A stretch of DNA of 64,000 bases from Desulfacinum hydrothermale DSM 13146 (GTDB lineage: Bacteria; Desulfobacterota; Syntrophobacteria; Syntrophobacterales; DSM-9756): contig NZ_FWXF01000003.1 in NCBI RefSeq assembly GCF_900176285.1, positions 64,501 through 128,500 on the forward strand. Direction: 5' to 3'. Both the position numbers and the translations under genes were made by a program. A model generated the notes under the pieces. The model searched no databases and was not told the origin of the DNA. It was given only the letters and a program-made list of their open reading frames with translations. This document shows, one piece after another, positions 1-10,184 of this stretch. Numbering within the stretch: the first letter of the stretch is position 1; each line of letters opens with the position of its first letter.

Positions 1-1
1 C

Positions 2-340
2 CTGGAATCCAAACTGGAACAGTACGGCGGCAACCTGACCCGGGCCGCGGTGGAACTGGCCAAAGACTGGAGAACGGACCGGGCGCTCCGGCGCCTGGAG
101 GCCCTGTTGATCGCCGCGGACACCTCCCAGACCCTCATCCTGAGCGGGACGGGGGATGTGATCGAGCCGGACGAGGCGGCGGCGGCCGTCGGGTCCGGAG
201 CCCCCTACGCTCTGGCAGCCGCCCGGGCTCTCATGGCCCACACCGACTTAGACGCGCGGCGTGTGGCCGAAGAATCCATGCGCATCGCTGCTTCCATCTG
301 CATTTACACCAATGATGTCTTTACCGTAGAGGAGTTGTGA
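2..340 (+). CDS. hslV: ATP-dependent protease peptidase subunit HslV (3' part)
   Basis: This is the last 112 residues of HslV (ClpQ), the proteolytic ring of the two-component HslUV protease. The gene enters from the left edge, so the N-terminal catalytic Thr cannot be seen. The visible part has the family-typical stretch [20 protein letters not shown] and ends in [12 protein letters not shown], the usual HslV tail. Base 2 is the first full codon and the stop is TGA at 338-340. hslU starts 4 bases later, the classic hslVU order, and its ribosome binding site GAGGAG lies inside the last hslV codons, so the two are probably co-translated. The identification is firm because of the tail and the hslU neighbour. 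Confidence 0.95.
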   Translation: MESKLEQYGGNLTRAAVELAKDWRTDRALRRLEALLIAADTSQTLILSGTGDVIEPDEAAAAVGSGAPYALAAARALMAHTDLDARRVAEESMRIAASICIYTNDVFTVEEL

Positions 341-344
341 GCCC

Positions 345-1721
345 ATGCAGCAACCGCTTACACCGGCGGAGATCGTTCGGGAACTGGACAAGTTCATCAT
401 CGGCCAAAAGGAGGCCAAACGCATGGTGGCCATCGCGCTGAGAAACCGCTGGCGCCGCCAGCAGGTTTCGGAACACCTGCGCGATGAGATCGCTCCGAAA
501 AACATCATCATGATCGGCCCCACCGGCGTGGGCAAGACGGAAATCGCCCGCCGCCTGGCGCGACTGGCCCAGTCCCCGTTTCTCAAGGTGGAAGCCAGCA
601 AGTTCACGGAAGTGGGCTACGTGGGACGGGACGTGGAATCCATGATTCGGGACCTGACGGAATTGGCCGTCAACATGGTGCGTTCCGAAGAACTGGAGGC
701 GGTGCGGGTCAAGGCGGAAGAGCTGGCCGAAGAAAAGCTCTTGGACATCCTGCTCCCCCCCCCGCGGCGCCCTTCCCCCTCCCAGGCCCGCCAACTGGAA
801 GGCCCGGAAGCCCAGACCATGCAGGAGGAGGCCCAGCGGGCGGACGCCACCCGGGAGAAGCTGCGTAACCTGCTGCGCCAGGGCGCCCTGGACGACCGTT
901 ACGTGGAGTTGGAGGTGGAGGACCGAAGCGTCCCCATGATCGACATCTTCGCCGGGGCCGGCATGGAGGAGATGGACTTCAATTTCCGGGAGATGCTCAG
1001 CTCCATGCTGCCCAAGCGCACCAAGCGGCGCAAGGTGAAGATCCCCGAGGCTTGGGACCTGCTCGTGGAGCAGGAATCCCAACGGCTCATCGACATGGAA
1101 AAGGTGACCCGGCAGGCCCTGGAGCGCGTGGAGCACTCCGGGATCATCTTCCTGGATGAAATCGACAAGATCGCGGGCCGCGAGAGCGCTCACGGCCCCG
1201 ACGTGTCCCGGGAAGGGGTCCAAAGGGACCTGCTGCCCATCGTGGAAGGATGTACGGTGAACACCAAATACGGCATGGTGCGTACGGACCATATCCTCTT
1301 TATCGCCAGCGGAGCCTTCCATGTGGCCAAGCCCTCGGACCTGATCCCCGAACTGCAAGGGCGCTTTCCCATCCGAGTGGAACTGGATTCCCTGACCAAA
1401 GAAGACTTCGTGCGCATCCTTCAAGAGCCGGAAAACGCGCTCGTCGTCCAGTACAAGGCGCTTTTGGCCACGGAAGAGGTGGAGCTGATCTTTGAGGAAG
1501 AAGCCATTGAGGAGATCGCCCAGATCGCCTACGAGGTCAATTCACGGGCGGAAAACATCGGCGCCCGCCGCCTCCACACGGTCATGGAAAAGCTGCTTTC
1601 GGACGTGTCTTTCAATGCGCCGGACCTTCGGGGCCAGGTGATTCGGATCACCCGCCGGTACGTGCGGGACACCCTGAACGAGATCATCCAGGACCAGGAC
1701 CTGAGCCGTTACATTCTGTGA
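345..1721 (+). CDS. hslU: ATP-dependent protease ATPase subunit HslU
   Basis: AAA+ unfoldase that feeds substrates to HslV in the cytoplasm; 458 residues, close to the usual 440-460. Walker [10 protein letters not shown] is at residues 58-66, the substrate-gripping pore loop GYVG at 91-94, and Walker [10 protein letters not shown] near 268. An inserted I-domain (about 110-240) separates the Walker motifs. The C-terminus LSRYIL matches the tail that docks into HslV. ATG at 345 sits 4 bases behind the hslV stop. A 27-base gap with AAGGAG then leads into argB, so proteolysis and arginine genes may share a transcript, which is an inference from spacing only. Confidence 0.98.
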   Translation: MQQPLTPAEIVRELDKFIIGQKEAKRMVAIALRNRWRRQQVSEHLRDEIAPKNIIMIGPTGVGKTEIARRLARLAQSPFLKVEASKFTEVGYVGRDVESMIRDLTELAVNMVRSEELEAVRVKAEELAEEKLLDILLPPPRRPSPSQARQLEGPEAQTMQEEAQRADATREKLRNLLRQGALDDRYVELEVEDRSVPMIDIFAGAGMEEMDFNFREMLSSMLPKRTKRRKVKIPEAWDLLVEQESQRLIDMEKVTRQALERVEHSGIIFLDEIDKIAGRESAHGPDVSREGVQRDLLPIVEGCTVNTKYGMVRTDHILFIASGAFHVAKPSDLIPELQGRFPIRVELDSLTKEDFVRILQEPENALVVQYKALLATEEVELIFEEEAIEEIAQIAYEVNSRAENIGARRLHTVMEKLLSDVSFNAPDLRGQVIRITRRYVRDTLNEIIQDQDLSRYIL

Positions 1722-1748
1722 CGGCCGCTCAACGCAAGGAGCCCTTCC

Positions 1749-2663
1749 ATGATGCGAGACACGGCCTCTCTCTTGATCGAGGCGCTGCCTTACATCCGAC
1801 ACTTTTCCGGCAAGACCATCGTCATCAAGTACGGCGGTCATGCCATGAAGGACGAAGCGCTCAAGGAAAGCTTCGCCAAAGACGTGGTGCTCATGAAGTA
1901 CATCGGGATCCATCCCGTGGTGGTCCACGGAGGCGGCCCCCAGATAGGACGCATGTTGGATCGGGTGGGAAAGAAGTCGGACTTTCGGGCCGGCATGCGC
2001 GTCACCGATCAAGACACCATGGACGTGGTGGAGATGGTGCTGGCCGGCAAGGTGAACAAGGAGATCGTGGCGTTCATCAACCGCCACGGAGGACGCGCCA
2101 TCGGTTTGAGCGGCAAGGACGGTCAGCTCATCGAAGCCCGCAAGATGCACATCTACCGGTACCAGGGCGATGACCAGCCCCCGGAGATCATCGATATCGG
2201 GCTCGTGGGTGAGGTGCAGCGGATCAACGCGGAGATCCTGAAGGTTCTGGAACAGAGCCGGGTGATCCCGGTCATCGCCCCCGTGGGGGTGGGCACCGAC
2301 GGAGAGACCTACAACATCAACGCGGACCTGGTGGCCGGCAAAGTGGCCTCGGCGCTGAACGCCGAAAAGCTGATCCTCATGACCGATGTGCCCGGCGTGC
2401 TGGACCGCTCGGGTGAGCTCATCTCCACCATGACGGCCTCCGAAGCCGCGGATCTCATGCAGGACGAAACCCTCAAGGGGGGCATGATCCCCAAGGTCCA
2501 GTGCGCCATCGACGCCGTGCAGGCCGGAGTCCACAAGGTGGCCATCGTGGACGGGCGCATCCCCCATTGCGTGCTGTTGGAGCTCTTTACGGATTCGGGC
2601 ATTGGAACGGAGATCGTTGGAACACGAACTCGTCGTGGCGGCAGAGAAAGGACACACGCATGA
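1749..2663 (+). CDS. argB: Acetylglutamate kinase
   Basis: Phosphorylates N-acetyl-L-glutamate with ATP, the second step of arginine synthesis. The 304-residue protein has the amino-acid-kinase core: KYGGHAM near residue 27, [11 protein letters not shown] near 57, and the MTDVPGVLD and GGMIPK motifs toward the C-terminus. An extra N-terminal helix (about residues 3-20, ending in HFSG) precedes the core. That helix is characteristic of hexameric, arginine-inhibited kinases and is absent from the 258-residue E. coli enzyme, so feedback inhibition by arginine is likely (family inference). ATG at 1749 follows AAGGAG; a second ATG directly follows it. The stop overlaps the argD start as ATGA. Confidence 0.97.
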   Translation: MMRDTASLLIEALPYIRHFSGKTIVIKYGGHAMKDEALKESFAKDVVLMKYIGIHPVVVHGGGPQIGRMLDRVGKKSDFRAGMRVTDQDTMDVVEMVLAGKVNKEIVAFINRHGGRAIGLSGKDGQLIEARKMHIYRYQGDDQPPEIIDIGLVGEVQRINAEILKVLEQSRVIPVIAPVGVGTDGETYNINADLVAGKVASALNAEKLILMTDVPGVLDRSGELISTMTASEAADLMQDETLKGGMIPKVQCAIDAVQAGVHKVAIVDGRIPHCVLLELFTDSGIGTEIVGTRTRRGGRERTHA

Positions 2664-3856
2664 GCCAACTTATCATGGAACTGTGTGACAGGCTGGTTTG
2701 CAACACCTACGCCCGGTACCCGGTGACCTTCGAGCGGGGAGCCGGCTGTCGGCTGTGGGATACCGAAGGCGAGGAATACGTGGATTTTGTGGCGGGGATC
2801 GCTGTCTGCAATCTGGGCCACAGCCACCCGGAAGTGGCCCGCGTGGTGTGCGAACAGGCCCAAAAGCTGGTGCACGTCTCCAATCTTTTCTACACCGGCC
2901 CGCAGGTGCACTTGGCCCAAATGCTCATCGAACGCTCCTTTGCCGACAAGGTCTTCTTTGCCAACAGCGGCGCGGAAGCCAATGAGGCGGCCATCAAGCT
3001 GGCCCGAAAGTACAGCCGGGATAAGTACGGACCCGGCCGATTCCACGTGATCACCATGGAAGACTCCTTCCACGGACGCACCCTGGCGACCCTTTCCGCC
3101 ACGGGCCAGGAAAAGGTGCACCAAGGGTTCGATCCCCTGGTGGAGGGATTCCACTACGTCCCCTACAACTCGGTGGAGGCGGTGGAGCGGGCCATCACGG
3201 AAAAGACCTGCGCCGTCCTGGTGGAACCGATCCAGGGCGAAGGCGGGGTGCGGATCGGGGACCTGGACTACTTTAGGGCCCTGCGGGAATTATGCACGGC
3301 GAAGGACATACTGCTCATCTTCGATGAAGTCCAAACGGGCATGGGAAGGACGGGCACGCTCTTCGCCTATGAGCAGTTGGGGGTGACCCCCGACGTGATG
3401 ACCCTGGCCAAGGCGCTGGGAAACGGCCTTCCCATCGGGGCCATGCTGGCCACCGCCCAAGCCGCCCAGGCCTTCACGCCCGGAAGTCATGCCAGCACGT
3501 TCGGCGGCACACCCCTGGTGACAGCGGCCGCCGCCAAGGTCCTTGAGATCATCTCGGACGAAGACTTTTTGTCCCAGGTGCGGGATACAGGACGCTACTT
3601 CCTGGAACGATTGGAGGACCTGCGGGACAGGCACTCCGGGTTGATCCGCGACGCCCGAGGCCGGGGGCTCATGCTGGCCTTGGAACTGGTTGGACCCGGC
3701 AAGACCGTGGTGGACCGCTGCCTGGAAAAAGGGGTGATCATCAACTGCACCCACGAAACCGTCCTTCGTTTCGTGCCGCCCTTGGTGGTGAGCCGGCAAG
3801 AGATCGACCGGGTGGCCGATACCCTGGACACCGTGTTGAAGGAGCTGGAAGGATGA
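2660..3856 (+). CDS. argD: Acetylornithine aminotransferase
   Basis: PLP-dependent class-III aminotransferase that makes N-acetylornithine from N-acetylglutamate semialdehyde. 398 residues from the ATG that overlaps the argB stop (ATGA at 2660-2663). The frame is open further upstream inside argB, but the overlap start gives the family N-terminus. Visible motifs are the cofactor-contacting [15 protein letters not shown], the [12 protein letters not shown] stretch with the Asp that holds the pyridine nitrogen, and the Schiff-base Lys in [14 protein letters not shown]. The stop overlaps argF, again as ATGA. An ArgD-type enzyme can also transaminate succinyl-DAP, but this window has dapL for lysine, so the arginine role is favoured. 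Confidence 0.97.
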   Translation: MSQLIMELCDRLVCNTYARYPVTFERGAGCRLWDTEGEEYVDFVAGIAVCNLGHSHPEVARVVCEQAQKLVHVSNLFYTGPQVHLAQMLIERSFADKVFFANSGAEANEAAIKLARKYSRDKYGPGRFHVITMEDSFHGRTLATLSATGQEKVHQGFDPLVEGFHYVPYNSVEAVERAITEKTCAVLVEPIQGEGGVRIGDLDYFRALRELCTAKDILLIFDEVQTGMGRTGTLFAYEQLGVTPDVMTLAKALGNGLPIGAMLATAQAAQAFTPGSHASTFGGTPLVTAAAAKVLEIISDEDFLSQVRDTGRYFLERLEDLRDRHSGLIRDARGRGLMLALELVGPGKTVVDRCLEKGVIINCTHETVLRFVPPLVVSRQEIDRVADTLDTVLKELEG

Positions 3857-4776
3857 AACGGGATTTTTTGAGCCTTTTGGATATCAGCACCGAAGAATGT
3901 GAGCATCTGTTGGATCTGGCCGCCAAGATCAAGTCGGACTGGACCGCTGGACAGCTGACGCCTGTCCTGCCCCAAAGAACCCTGGGCCTCATTTTCTCCA
4001 AGCCCTCCACGCGCACCCGGGTCTCTTTCGAGGTGGCCATGCATCGGCTGGGAGGTCACTGCACCTTCATGAGCGTCCAGGACACCCAGATCGCTCGGGC
4101 CGAGCCCCTGTCCGACACCGCCCGGGTGCTTTCTCGTTATATCGACGCGCTGGTGGTTCGAACCTACGCCCAGCAAGAGCTGGAAACGCTCGCCCGGTAC
4201 GCCTCGATCCCGGTGATCAACGGATTGACGGACCTCTATCACCCGTGCCAGGTCCTGAGCGATCTTTTGACCATCCGGGAGAAGCGAGGGTCCCTGGACG
4301 ACATGGTCGTGGCCTGGATCGGGGACGGCAACAACATGGCCCACTCCTGGATCAACGCCTCCGCACGTCTTGGATTCCGCCTGAATGTGGCCTGCCCCGA
4401 AGGCTATTGGCCCAGCGCCAAGGTGATCGAACGGGCCCGAACGGAAGGGGCGGCAAGGATTTGTCTTTTTGACGATCCCCGCGAAGCCGTGAAAGACACC
4501 GATGTGATCAACACCGACGTCTGGGCCAGCATGGGCCAGGAATCGGAAGCCGCCGTGAGACGGTCCATCTTCCAGCCCTACCAGGTCAATCAGGAGCTGC
4601 TCAAGGCGGCCCCTTCCCATGCCATGGTCCTGCACTGCCTGCCCGCCCACCGAGGAGAAGAGATCACGGAGCAGGTGCTGGAGGGACCCCAGTCGGTGGT
4701 CTTCGACCAGGCGGAAAACCGCCTGCATGCTCAGGCCGCCTTGATCTATTGGCTCTTGGTGGAAGCGGCGGGATGA
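3853..4776 (+). CDS. argF: Ornithine carbamoyltransferase
   Basis: Makes citrulline from ornithine and carbamoyl phosphate. 307 residues, normal for the family. The carbamoyl-phosphate loop SKPSTRTR (about residues 48-55), the HPCQ motif, and the ornithine-binding HCLPAHRGEEI are all present, so the enzyme looks complete. The start overlaps the argD stop by four bases. After the stop, 192 bases without a gene precede argG. They hold a GC-rich stem (4785-4791 with 4800-4806) without a T-run, so transcription may partly continue. Confidence 0.97.
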   Translation: MKRDFLSLLDISTEECEHLLDLAAKIKSDWTAGQLTPVLPQRTLGLIFSKPSTRTRVSFEVAMHRLGGHCTFMSVQDTQIARAEPLSDTARVLSRYIDALVVRTYAQQELETLARYASIPVINGLTDLYHPCQVLSDLLTIREKRGSLDDMVVAWIGDGNNMAHSWINASARLGFRLNVACPEGYWPSAKVIERARTEGAARICLFDDPREAVKDTDVINTDVWASMGQESEAAVRRSIFQPYQVNQELLKAAPSHAMVLHCLPAHRGEEITEQVLEGPQSVVFDQAENRLHAQAALIYWLLVEAAG

Positions 4777-4968
4777 TCCACGGAGGGGCGAAGGATCCAT
4801 CGCCCCGCCCCGGCCTCCCGGGCCGCCCCCGGACGGGAACCCCGGGCGACGGCCCTGTTCGGCCGGGATCCGCTTGCCAAAAGGGGCTTCAATCCGTTAG
4901 AGTCCCGCCTTTCGGTCGCCGTTGTGCATCGCCCTGAACCTGGGAATCTTGAGGAGAATCGAAAGATC

Positions 4969-6180
4969 ATGGACGTTAAGAAAGTGGTTTTGGCCTATTC
5001 GGGCGGACTGGACACCTCCATCATTCTCAAGTGGCTCATCGAAACCTATCAGTGCCAGGTGGTGGCCTTCGCCGCCGACTTGGGCCAGGGAGAGGACCTG
5101 AGCGGCATTGAGGAAAAGGCACTCAAGACCGGTGCGGTGAAAGCCCGGGTGGAAGATCTTAAGGAAGAGTTCGTCCGGGATTTCGTCTTTCCCGCGTTTC
5201 GCGCCAACGTGATCTACGAAGGCCAATACCTTCTGGGCACCTCCATCGCTCGGCCGCTCATCGCCAAACGACAGGTGGAAATCGCCCACGAGGAGGGGGC
5301 CGACGCGGTCAGCCATGGCGCCACCGGGAAGGGCAACGACCAAGTGCGCTTTGAGCTCACCTACATGACCCTGGATCCCTCCATCAAAGTGATCGCCCCC
5401 TGGCGGGAATGGGACCTGAAGTCCCGCCAGGCCCTCATGGACTTTGCCCGGCACCACGGCATTCCCGTGCCGGTCACCAAGGAAAAGCCCTACAGCTGCG
5501 ATGCCAATCTGCTGCACATCAGCTACGAGGGAGGAATCCTGGAAGACCCCTGGAAGGAACCGGATCCGTCCATGTTCACCTTGACCGTGGACCCGGAAAA
5601 GGCCCCGGACAAGCCGGAAACCATCGAAATCGAATTCCAAAAGGGTGATCCCGTGGCCGTGAACGGGGAAAAGCTCAGCCCCGCCGCGCTGCTCGCCCGC
5701 CTGAACGAAATCGGAGGCCGCCACGGCGTGGGCCGGGCCGATGTGGTGGAAAGCCGCTTCGTGGGGATGAAGTCGCGGGGTGTGTACGAAACGCCCGGCG
5801 GCACCATTTTGCGCATCGCCCACCGCGCCATGGAATCCATCACCATGGATCGGGAGGTGATGTTCCTGCGCGATTCGCTCATTCCCCAGTACGCCAAGCT
5901 GATTTACAATGGATTCTGGTTTGCGCCGGAACGTGTGGCCCTGCAGAGTCTCATCGATACCTCCCAACAGACGGTCACCGGCACGGTTCGGGTCAAGCTG
6001 TTCAAGGGCCACTGCATGGTCACCGGCCGAAAATCGGACCTGTCCCTGTACGATCCGGAACTGGCCACCTTCGAGGAGGAAGACGTTTACCAACAGAGCG
6101 ACGCCACCGGTTTCATCCGGCTGCAGGGCTTGCGGCTGCGGATCCAGTCCCTGGTCCGAAAGGGCCGGAAGCAAGGATAG
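4969..6180 (+). CDS. argG: Argininosuccinate synthase
   Basis: Joins citrulline and aspartate using ATP. 403 residues from the ATG at 4969, chosen because GAGGAG lies 12 bases upstream and the product then begins [17 protein letters not shown], the standard N-terminus with the PP-loop SGGLDTS. The frame is open back to 4924, but that extension has no family match. The [13 protein letters not shown] and [11 protein letters not shown] motifs that bind the substrates are intact. It is followed after 80 bases by argH in the same direction. Confidence 0.97.
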   Translation: MDVKKVVLAYSGGLDTSIILKWLIETYQCQVVAFAADLGQGEDLSGIEEKALKTGAVKARVEDLKEEFVRDFVFPAFRANVIYEGQYLLGTSIARPLIAKRQVEIAHEEGADAVSHGATGKGNDQVRFELTYMTLDPSIKVIAPWREWDLKSRQALMDFARHHGIPVPVTKEKPYSCDANLLHISYEGGILEDPWKEPDPSMFTLTVDPEKAPDKPETIEIEFQKGDPVAVNGEKLSPAALLARLNEIGGRHGVGRADVVESRFVGMKSRGVYETPGGTILRIAHRAMESITMDREVMFLRDSLIPQYAKLIYNGFWFAPERVALQSLIDTSQQTVTGTVRVKLFKGHCMVTGRKSDLSLYDPELATFEEEDVYQQSDATGFIRLQGLRLRIQSLVRKGRKQG

Positions 6181-6260
6181 ATCGGGCTGGGTGATGTGAG
6201 AACGATCCGGGGCATTTGGGATTTTTGAATCCTTCGTGCACGACGCAGGAGTTGACCTTT

Positions 6261-7679
6261 ATGTCGGAAAAGCTGTGGCAAGGCCGCTTTGATCAGCCGA
6301 CGGACAAAATGGTGGAAGAGTACACGGCCTCCATCCATTTTGATTCCCGTCTGTATCGCTATGACATCGAAGGGAGCATCGCCCACTGCCGTATGTTGGC
6401 GGACTGCGGCATCATCTCCCACGATGAAGCCTCCCAGATCGTCCAGGCGCTGGGAGAGATCCGGCGCGAGACTGAGCGGGGGGAGTTGAATCTGGATCCG
6501 TCCCAAGAAGATATCCACATGGCCGTGGAACAGCGCCTGATGCAAAAAATCGGCGAGGTGGGCGGCAAGCTCCACACGGCACGGAGCCGAAATGATCAGA
6601 TCGCACTGGACACCCGCCTCTACATGCGCGACGTGCTTTTGCAATGCCGTCGGCTGCTTCTGGATGTCATCACCGGCCTGACCGATCTTGCGGAAAAGAA
6701 TCTGCACGTCATCCTGCCCGGCTTCACCCATCTTCAGCATGCTCAGCCGGTCCTCCTGGCCCACCATCTTCTGGCATACTGCGAAATGTTCTTGCGGGAC
6801 GAAGAGCGCATGGCCCAGTGCTTCAACCGCACCAACGTGATGCCCTTGGGCAGTGCCGCTCTGGCCGGGACCACCTTCCCCATCGACATGGAACGCACCG
6901 CCCGCCAACTGGGATTTCCCCGCGTGATTCGAAACAGCATGGATGCGGTGAGCGACCGGGATTACCTCATCGAATTCTGTGCGGCGGGGGCCCTGGCCAT
7001 GATGCACATCAGCCGCCTGTCCGAGGAATTGGTGCTCTGGTCCAGCCCGGAATTCGATTTCGTGGAGATCAGCGACGCCTTCTGCACCGGCTCCAGCATC
7101 ATGCCACAGAAGAAGAACCCGGACGTGCCGGAACTGATGCGCGGAAAAACCGGCCGGATCTACGGCAATCTCATGGCCCTGCTCACCCTCACCAAGGGAC
7201 TTCCCCTGACCTACAACCGGGATCTTCAAGAAGACAAGGAACCCGCCTTCGACACGGCCGACACCCTGCTGAGCACCCTGGCGGTGCTCAACAAGATGCT
7301 GCCCGCGCTTCAATTCCACGAGGAAAAGATGGTCCAGGCAGCTGCCCAGAGCTTCGCCCTGGCCACGGACGTGGCCGACTATCTGGTGCTCAAGGGCGTT
7401 CCCTTCCGAAAGGCCCATCATGTGGTGGGCCAGCTGGTCAGCCACTGCATCCGGGAGGGCAAGGACCTTTCGGACTGCACCCTGGATGAGCTCAAGAAGT
7501 TCCACAAGGCCCTGGAAGAGGATATCTTTTCCATTTTGGACATTCGATCCGCCGTGGACCGCCGCCGCTCGCTGGGGGGCACCTCCACCGAGCGGGTTCG
7601 GGAGGCACTTGAAGCCACCCGGGCCGACGTGGAATCCCGACGAAGAGCCGCGGATGGCGATGCGCCGGTCATTTCATAG
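6261..7679 (+). CDS. argH: Argininosuccinate lyase
   Basis: Splits argininosuccinate into arginine and fumarate, the last step of the pathway. 472 residues from ATG 6261 (CAGGAG 10-15 bases upstream). The aspartase/fumarase superfamily signature GSSIMPQKKNPD, containing the catalytic Ser, and the TARSRNDQIA motif near the N-terminus are intact. The tail beyond about residue 455 is slightly longer and more polar than in many orthologues. With argB, argD, argF and argG the window holds five arginine genes; argC and argJ/argA are not here. Confidence 0.97.
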   Translation: MSEKLWQGRFDQPTDKMVEEYTASIHFDSRLYRYDIEGSIAHCRMLADCGIISHDEASQIVQALGEIRRETERGELNLDPSQEDIHMAVEQRLMQKIGEVGGKLHTARSRNDQIALDTRLYMRDVLLQCRRLLLDVITGLTDLAEKNLHVILPGFTHLQHAQPVLLAHHLLAYCEMFLRDEERMAQCFNRTNVMPLGSAALAGTTFPIDMERTARQLGFPRVIRNSMDAVSDRDYLIEFCAAGALAMMHISRLSEELVLWSSPEFDFVEISDAFCTGSSIMPQKKNPDVPELMRGKTGRIYGNLMALLTLTKGLPLTYNRDLQEDKEPAFDTADTLLSTLAVLNKMLPALQFHEEKMVQAAAQSFALATDVADYLVLKGVPFRKAHHVVGQLVSHCIREGKDLSDCTLDELKKFHKALEEDIFSILDIRSAVDRRRSLGGTSTERVREALEATRADVESRRRAADGDAPVIS

Positions 7680-7809
7680 CGCACGACAGATGAACGATCG
7701 GCGAGACGGACCCATTCCATGGGACGACCGTCTGAAAGCAGCGCCCAGTGTTCCCATAAAGAGGAAGGATCGAGGCCTTTTGACGACCCCAACAGGAAAT
7801 CGTTTGGCA

Positions 7810-8886
7810 ATGAAGCGCCTTTCCCATCCAGCACGGAAGGCCTACACCTTTGCGGCTCTGTGCCTTGCAATGATCATGACCCTGAGCGCGTGCGGCAAGA
7901 AGACGCCTCCCAAACCGTTGAGTCCGGAAGCCCCGGCCTGCGTCACCAAAATTGAGGCGGACGTGGAAGGCCGCACGGTCCAGCTTCGGTGGGAGATTCC
8001 CGAAAGGATCCGCGGAGCAACGCCCGGTGACTACACCTTTGTGGTGCAACGGGAGATCACCGAGCAGACGGACGCCCAATGCGCCGAGTGCCCCCCGGTC
8101 GACACCGTACCGGTCGTTCGAATCGATCCGGCGGCCACCGGCCCCTGGAAGGTGGAAGGCCATACCATTACCTGGAAAGACTCTCTTTCCGAAGACGTCC
8201 CGGCTCTTCGTTACTGGGTCGGGATCCTGGGTCCGAACGACTCATTGGTTTCCCTCTCACCGCCCGTACGCATCCTGATGGGCCATGCGCCTCCAGCAGT
8301 GAGCCGGTTGCAGGCGACCACGGAACCTCGGGGAATTTTTCTCCATTGGGACATCGCTTCTTCCCAGAAGGCTCCCTCCGACGCCGCTTCCCATTCACTC
8401 CGGATAGAACGCCGGATGAAGGACGGATCGTGGGCACCTCTTACGGAAGAGACCAGCCCCGGAAACGGCTTTCTCGACACCAAGGTCGTTCCCGAAAAGA
8501 CCTATGAATACCGTGTGCGTCCCTTCCGCACCCTCTTGGACGCACGCATCTGGGGACCGTGGGCCGAATCCGGTCCGGTACGGGCACCCCGCAAGATCAC
8601 ACCGCCCCCTCCCGAATCCGTCTGGGCCATCCCCACCGAGCAGGCTCTGGAGGTGTACTGGACCGAATCCCTGGTGCCGGTCCGGGGCTATCACGTTTAT
8701 CGCAAGGACGACAAAGGGATCACCCGGCTCACGGTGCAGCCCGTGGCGGCACCGCCCTATGTGGACACCCAGGCAAAGGCCAACCACGTCTATTTTTACG
8801 CCGTCTCTGCGGTCAGCGTGGATGCCCCCTACCGGGAAGGGCTCCTTTCCAGGTGGTTCGAAGTGCGCAACGTTCGCTTCAAGTAG
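7810..8886 (+). CDS. Predicted lipoprotein with fibronectin type III-like domains
   Basis: A 358-residue exported lipoprotein of unknown function. The N-terminus is basic then hydrophobic, followed by the lipobox LSAC with the lipidated Cys at residue 28 and then GKKTPPKP. The rest contains repeated beta-rich blocks with the FnIII pattern (VQLRWEIP, IFLHWDI, YEYRVRPF, LEVYWTES, PVRGYHVYRKD), probably three domains at about 45-150, 160-260 and 265-358. ATG 7810 was chosen because it gives a clean signal peptide. An in-frame TTG at 7780 behind GAGGAAGG is an alternative. A short Lys/Pro-rich lipoprotein (LptM/YifL) sits just before the dapF region in E. coli, so the short N-terminal stretch may be related to it, but this protein is much longer. 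Confidence 0.85.
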   Translation: MKRLSHPARKAYTFAALCLAMIMTLSACGKKTPPKPLSPEAPACVTKIEADVEGRTVQLRWEIPERIRGATPGDYTFVVQREITEQTDAQCAECPPVDTVPVVRIDPAATGPWKVEGHTITWKDSLSEDVPALRYWVGILGPNDSLVSLSPPVRILMGHAPPAVSRLQATTEPRGIFLHWDIASSQKAPSDAASHSLRIERRMKDGSWAPLTEETSPGNGFLDTKVVPEKTYEYRVRPFRTLLDARIWGPWAESGPVRAPRKITPPPPESVWAIPTEQALEVYWTESLVPVRGYHVYRKDDKGITRLTVQPVAAPPYVDTQAKANHVYFYAVSAVSVDAPYREGLLSRWFEVRNVRFK

Positions 8887-8911
8887 CAGACAGGACCTTT
8901 GAGGAGAAACG

Positions 8912-10168
8912 ATGCACCATTTTCAATACCGAGACGGTCGGCTTTATTGTGAAGACGTACCCGTGGAGCACATCGCGCAAGAGGTGGGCACCCCCTGTTA
9001 CATCTACAGCCATGCCACGCTCCGCCACCACTTCACTGTGTTCGACCAGGCCTTCGCCCAGCTGCCCCATCTGACCTGCTATTCCGTCAAGGCCAATTCC
9101 AACCTGTCCATCCTCCGGTTGTTTGCTTCCCTGGGAGCCGGAGTGGACATCGTTTCCGGTGGAGAGCTTTTCAGGGCCCGCCAGGCCGGCATCGCCTCGG
9201 AACGCATCGTGTATTCAGGGGTGGGAAAGACCCAAGAGGAAATCGATTACGCCCTCTCGGAAGACATCCTCATGTTCAACATCGAGTCCAGCCAGGAGCT
9301 GGATGCCATCAGCCAGCGGGCCGCCGCCTTGGGGCGACGGGCCCGAATCGCACTGCGGGTCAATCCGGATGTGGACCCCAAGACCCATCCCTACATCACC
9401 ACGGGCATGGAAAAGAACAAGTTCGGGGTGACCATGGATGAAGCGGTGGAAAGCTACAGCCGGGCCGCACGGCTTCCGTCCGTGGATGTGGTGGGCGTGG
9501 ACTGCCACATAGGCAGCCAGCTCACGGACGTTCAGCCCTTCGTGGACGCTCTCAAAAGACTCCGAACCCTCGTCGCCCGGTTGGCCGAGATCGGCATCCA
9601 CATCCGTTTCCTGGACTTGGGCGGCGGTCTGGGCATCACCTACGATCGCGAAACGCCGCCCCACCCCACCGAGTATGCCCAGGCCATCGTCCACGAATTG
9701 GAGGGCCTCCACTGCACGGTGATCTTCGAACCCGGCCGTGTGATTGTGGGCAATGCCGGGATCCTGCTCACCAAAGTTCTCTATACGAAGAAAACACCCA
9801 AGAAGCACTTCGTGATTGTGGACGCCGGTATGAATGATCTCATCCGCCCGAGCCTCTACGGCTCCTACCACCACATTCAATCGGTCGTGAGCACGGACCG
9901 GCCCACCGACACCGTGGATGTGGTGGGCCCGATCTGTGAAAGCGGTGATTTTCTCGCCCGAGAACGCGCACTGCCCCAGGTGGAACCCGGAGAATACCTG
10001 GCTGTGATGAGCGCCGGGGCCTACGGCTTCACCATGGCCTCCAACTACAATTCCAGGCCCAAAGCGGCTGAGGTGCTCGTCCGCGGCGACGCCGCTCATG
10101 TGATCCGCGTGCGGGAAACGTGGGAAGATCTGGTGCGAGCGGAACGAATCCCCGAGTTTCTTCGTTGA
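8912..10168 (+). CDS. lysA: Diaminopimelate decarboxylase
   Basis: PLP enzyme that decarboxylates meso-diaminopimelate to lysine. 418 residues, alanine-racemase-like barrel fold. The PLP lysine is in CYSVKANSN (near residue 60), the phosphate-binding loop is GGGLGI, and the substrate-binding CESGDF and the Tyr in GAYGFTMASNYN are present. GAGGAG 6-7 bases before the ATG supports the start. It begins 25 bases after the lipoprotein gene and is followed after 16 bases by dapF, so lysA-dapF form a tight pair that supplies both lysine and meso-DAP for peptidoglycan. Confidence 0.97.
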   Translation: MHHFQYRDGRLYCEDVPVEHIAQEVGTPCYIYSHATLRHHFTVFDQAFAQLPHLTCYSVKANSNLSILRLFASLGAGVDIVSGGELFRARQAGIASERIVYSGVGKTQEEIDYALSEDILMFNIESSQELDAISQRAAALGRRARIALRVNPDVDPKTHPYITTGMEKNKFGVTMDEAVESYSRAARLPSVDVVGVDCHIGSQLTDVQPFVDALKRLRTLVARLAEIGIHIRFLDLGGGLGITYDRETPPHPTEYAQAIVHELEGLHCTVIFEPGRVIVGNAGILLTKVLYTKKTPKKHFVIVDAGMNDLIRPSLYGSYHHIQSVVSTDRPTDTVDVVGPICESGDFLARERALPQVEPGEYLAVMSAGAYGFTMASNYNSRPKAAEVLVRGDAAHVIRVRETWEDLVRAERIPEFLR

Positions 10169-10184
10169 ATCGAGAGAGAGACAC

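Noticed and set aside
321-1424. Long minus-strand open frame antisense to hslU
   Set aside because: GC-rich coding DNA creates long antisense frames. This one lies entirely within a firmly identified gene, and its protein is His/Gly-rich without any motif.
4785-4806. GC-rich hairpin after argF (GGGGCGA / TCGCCCC)
   Set aside because: There is no T-run after the stem, so it does not qualify as an intrinsic terminator.
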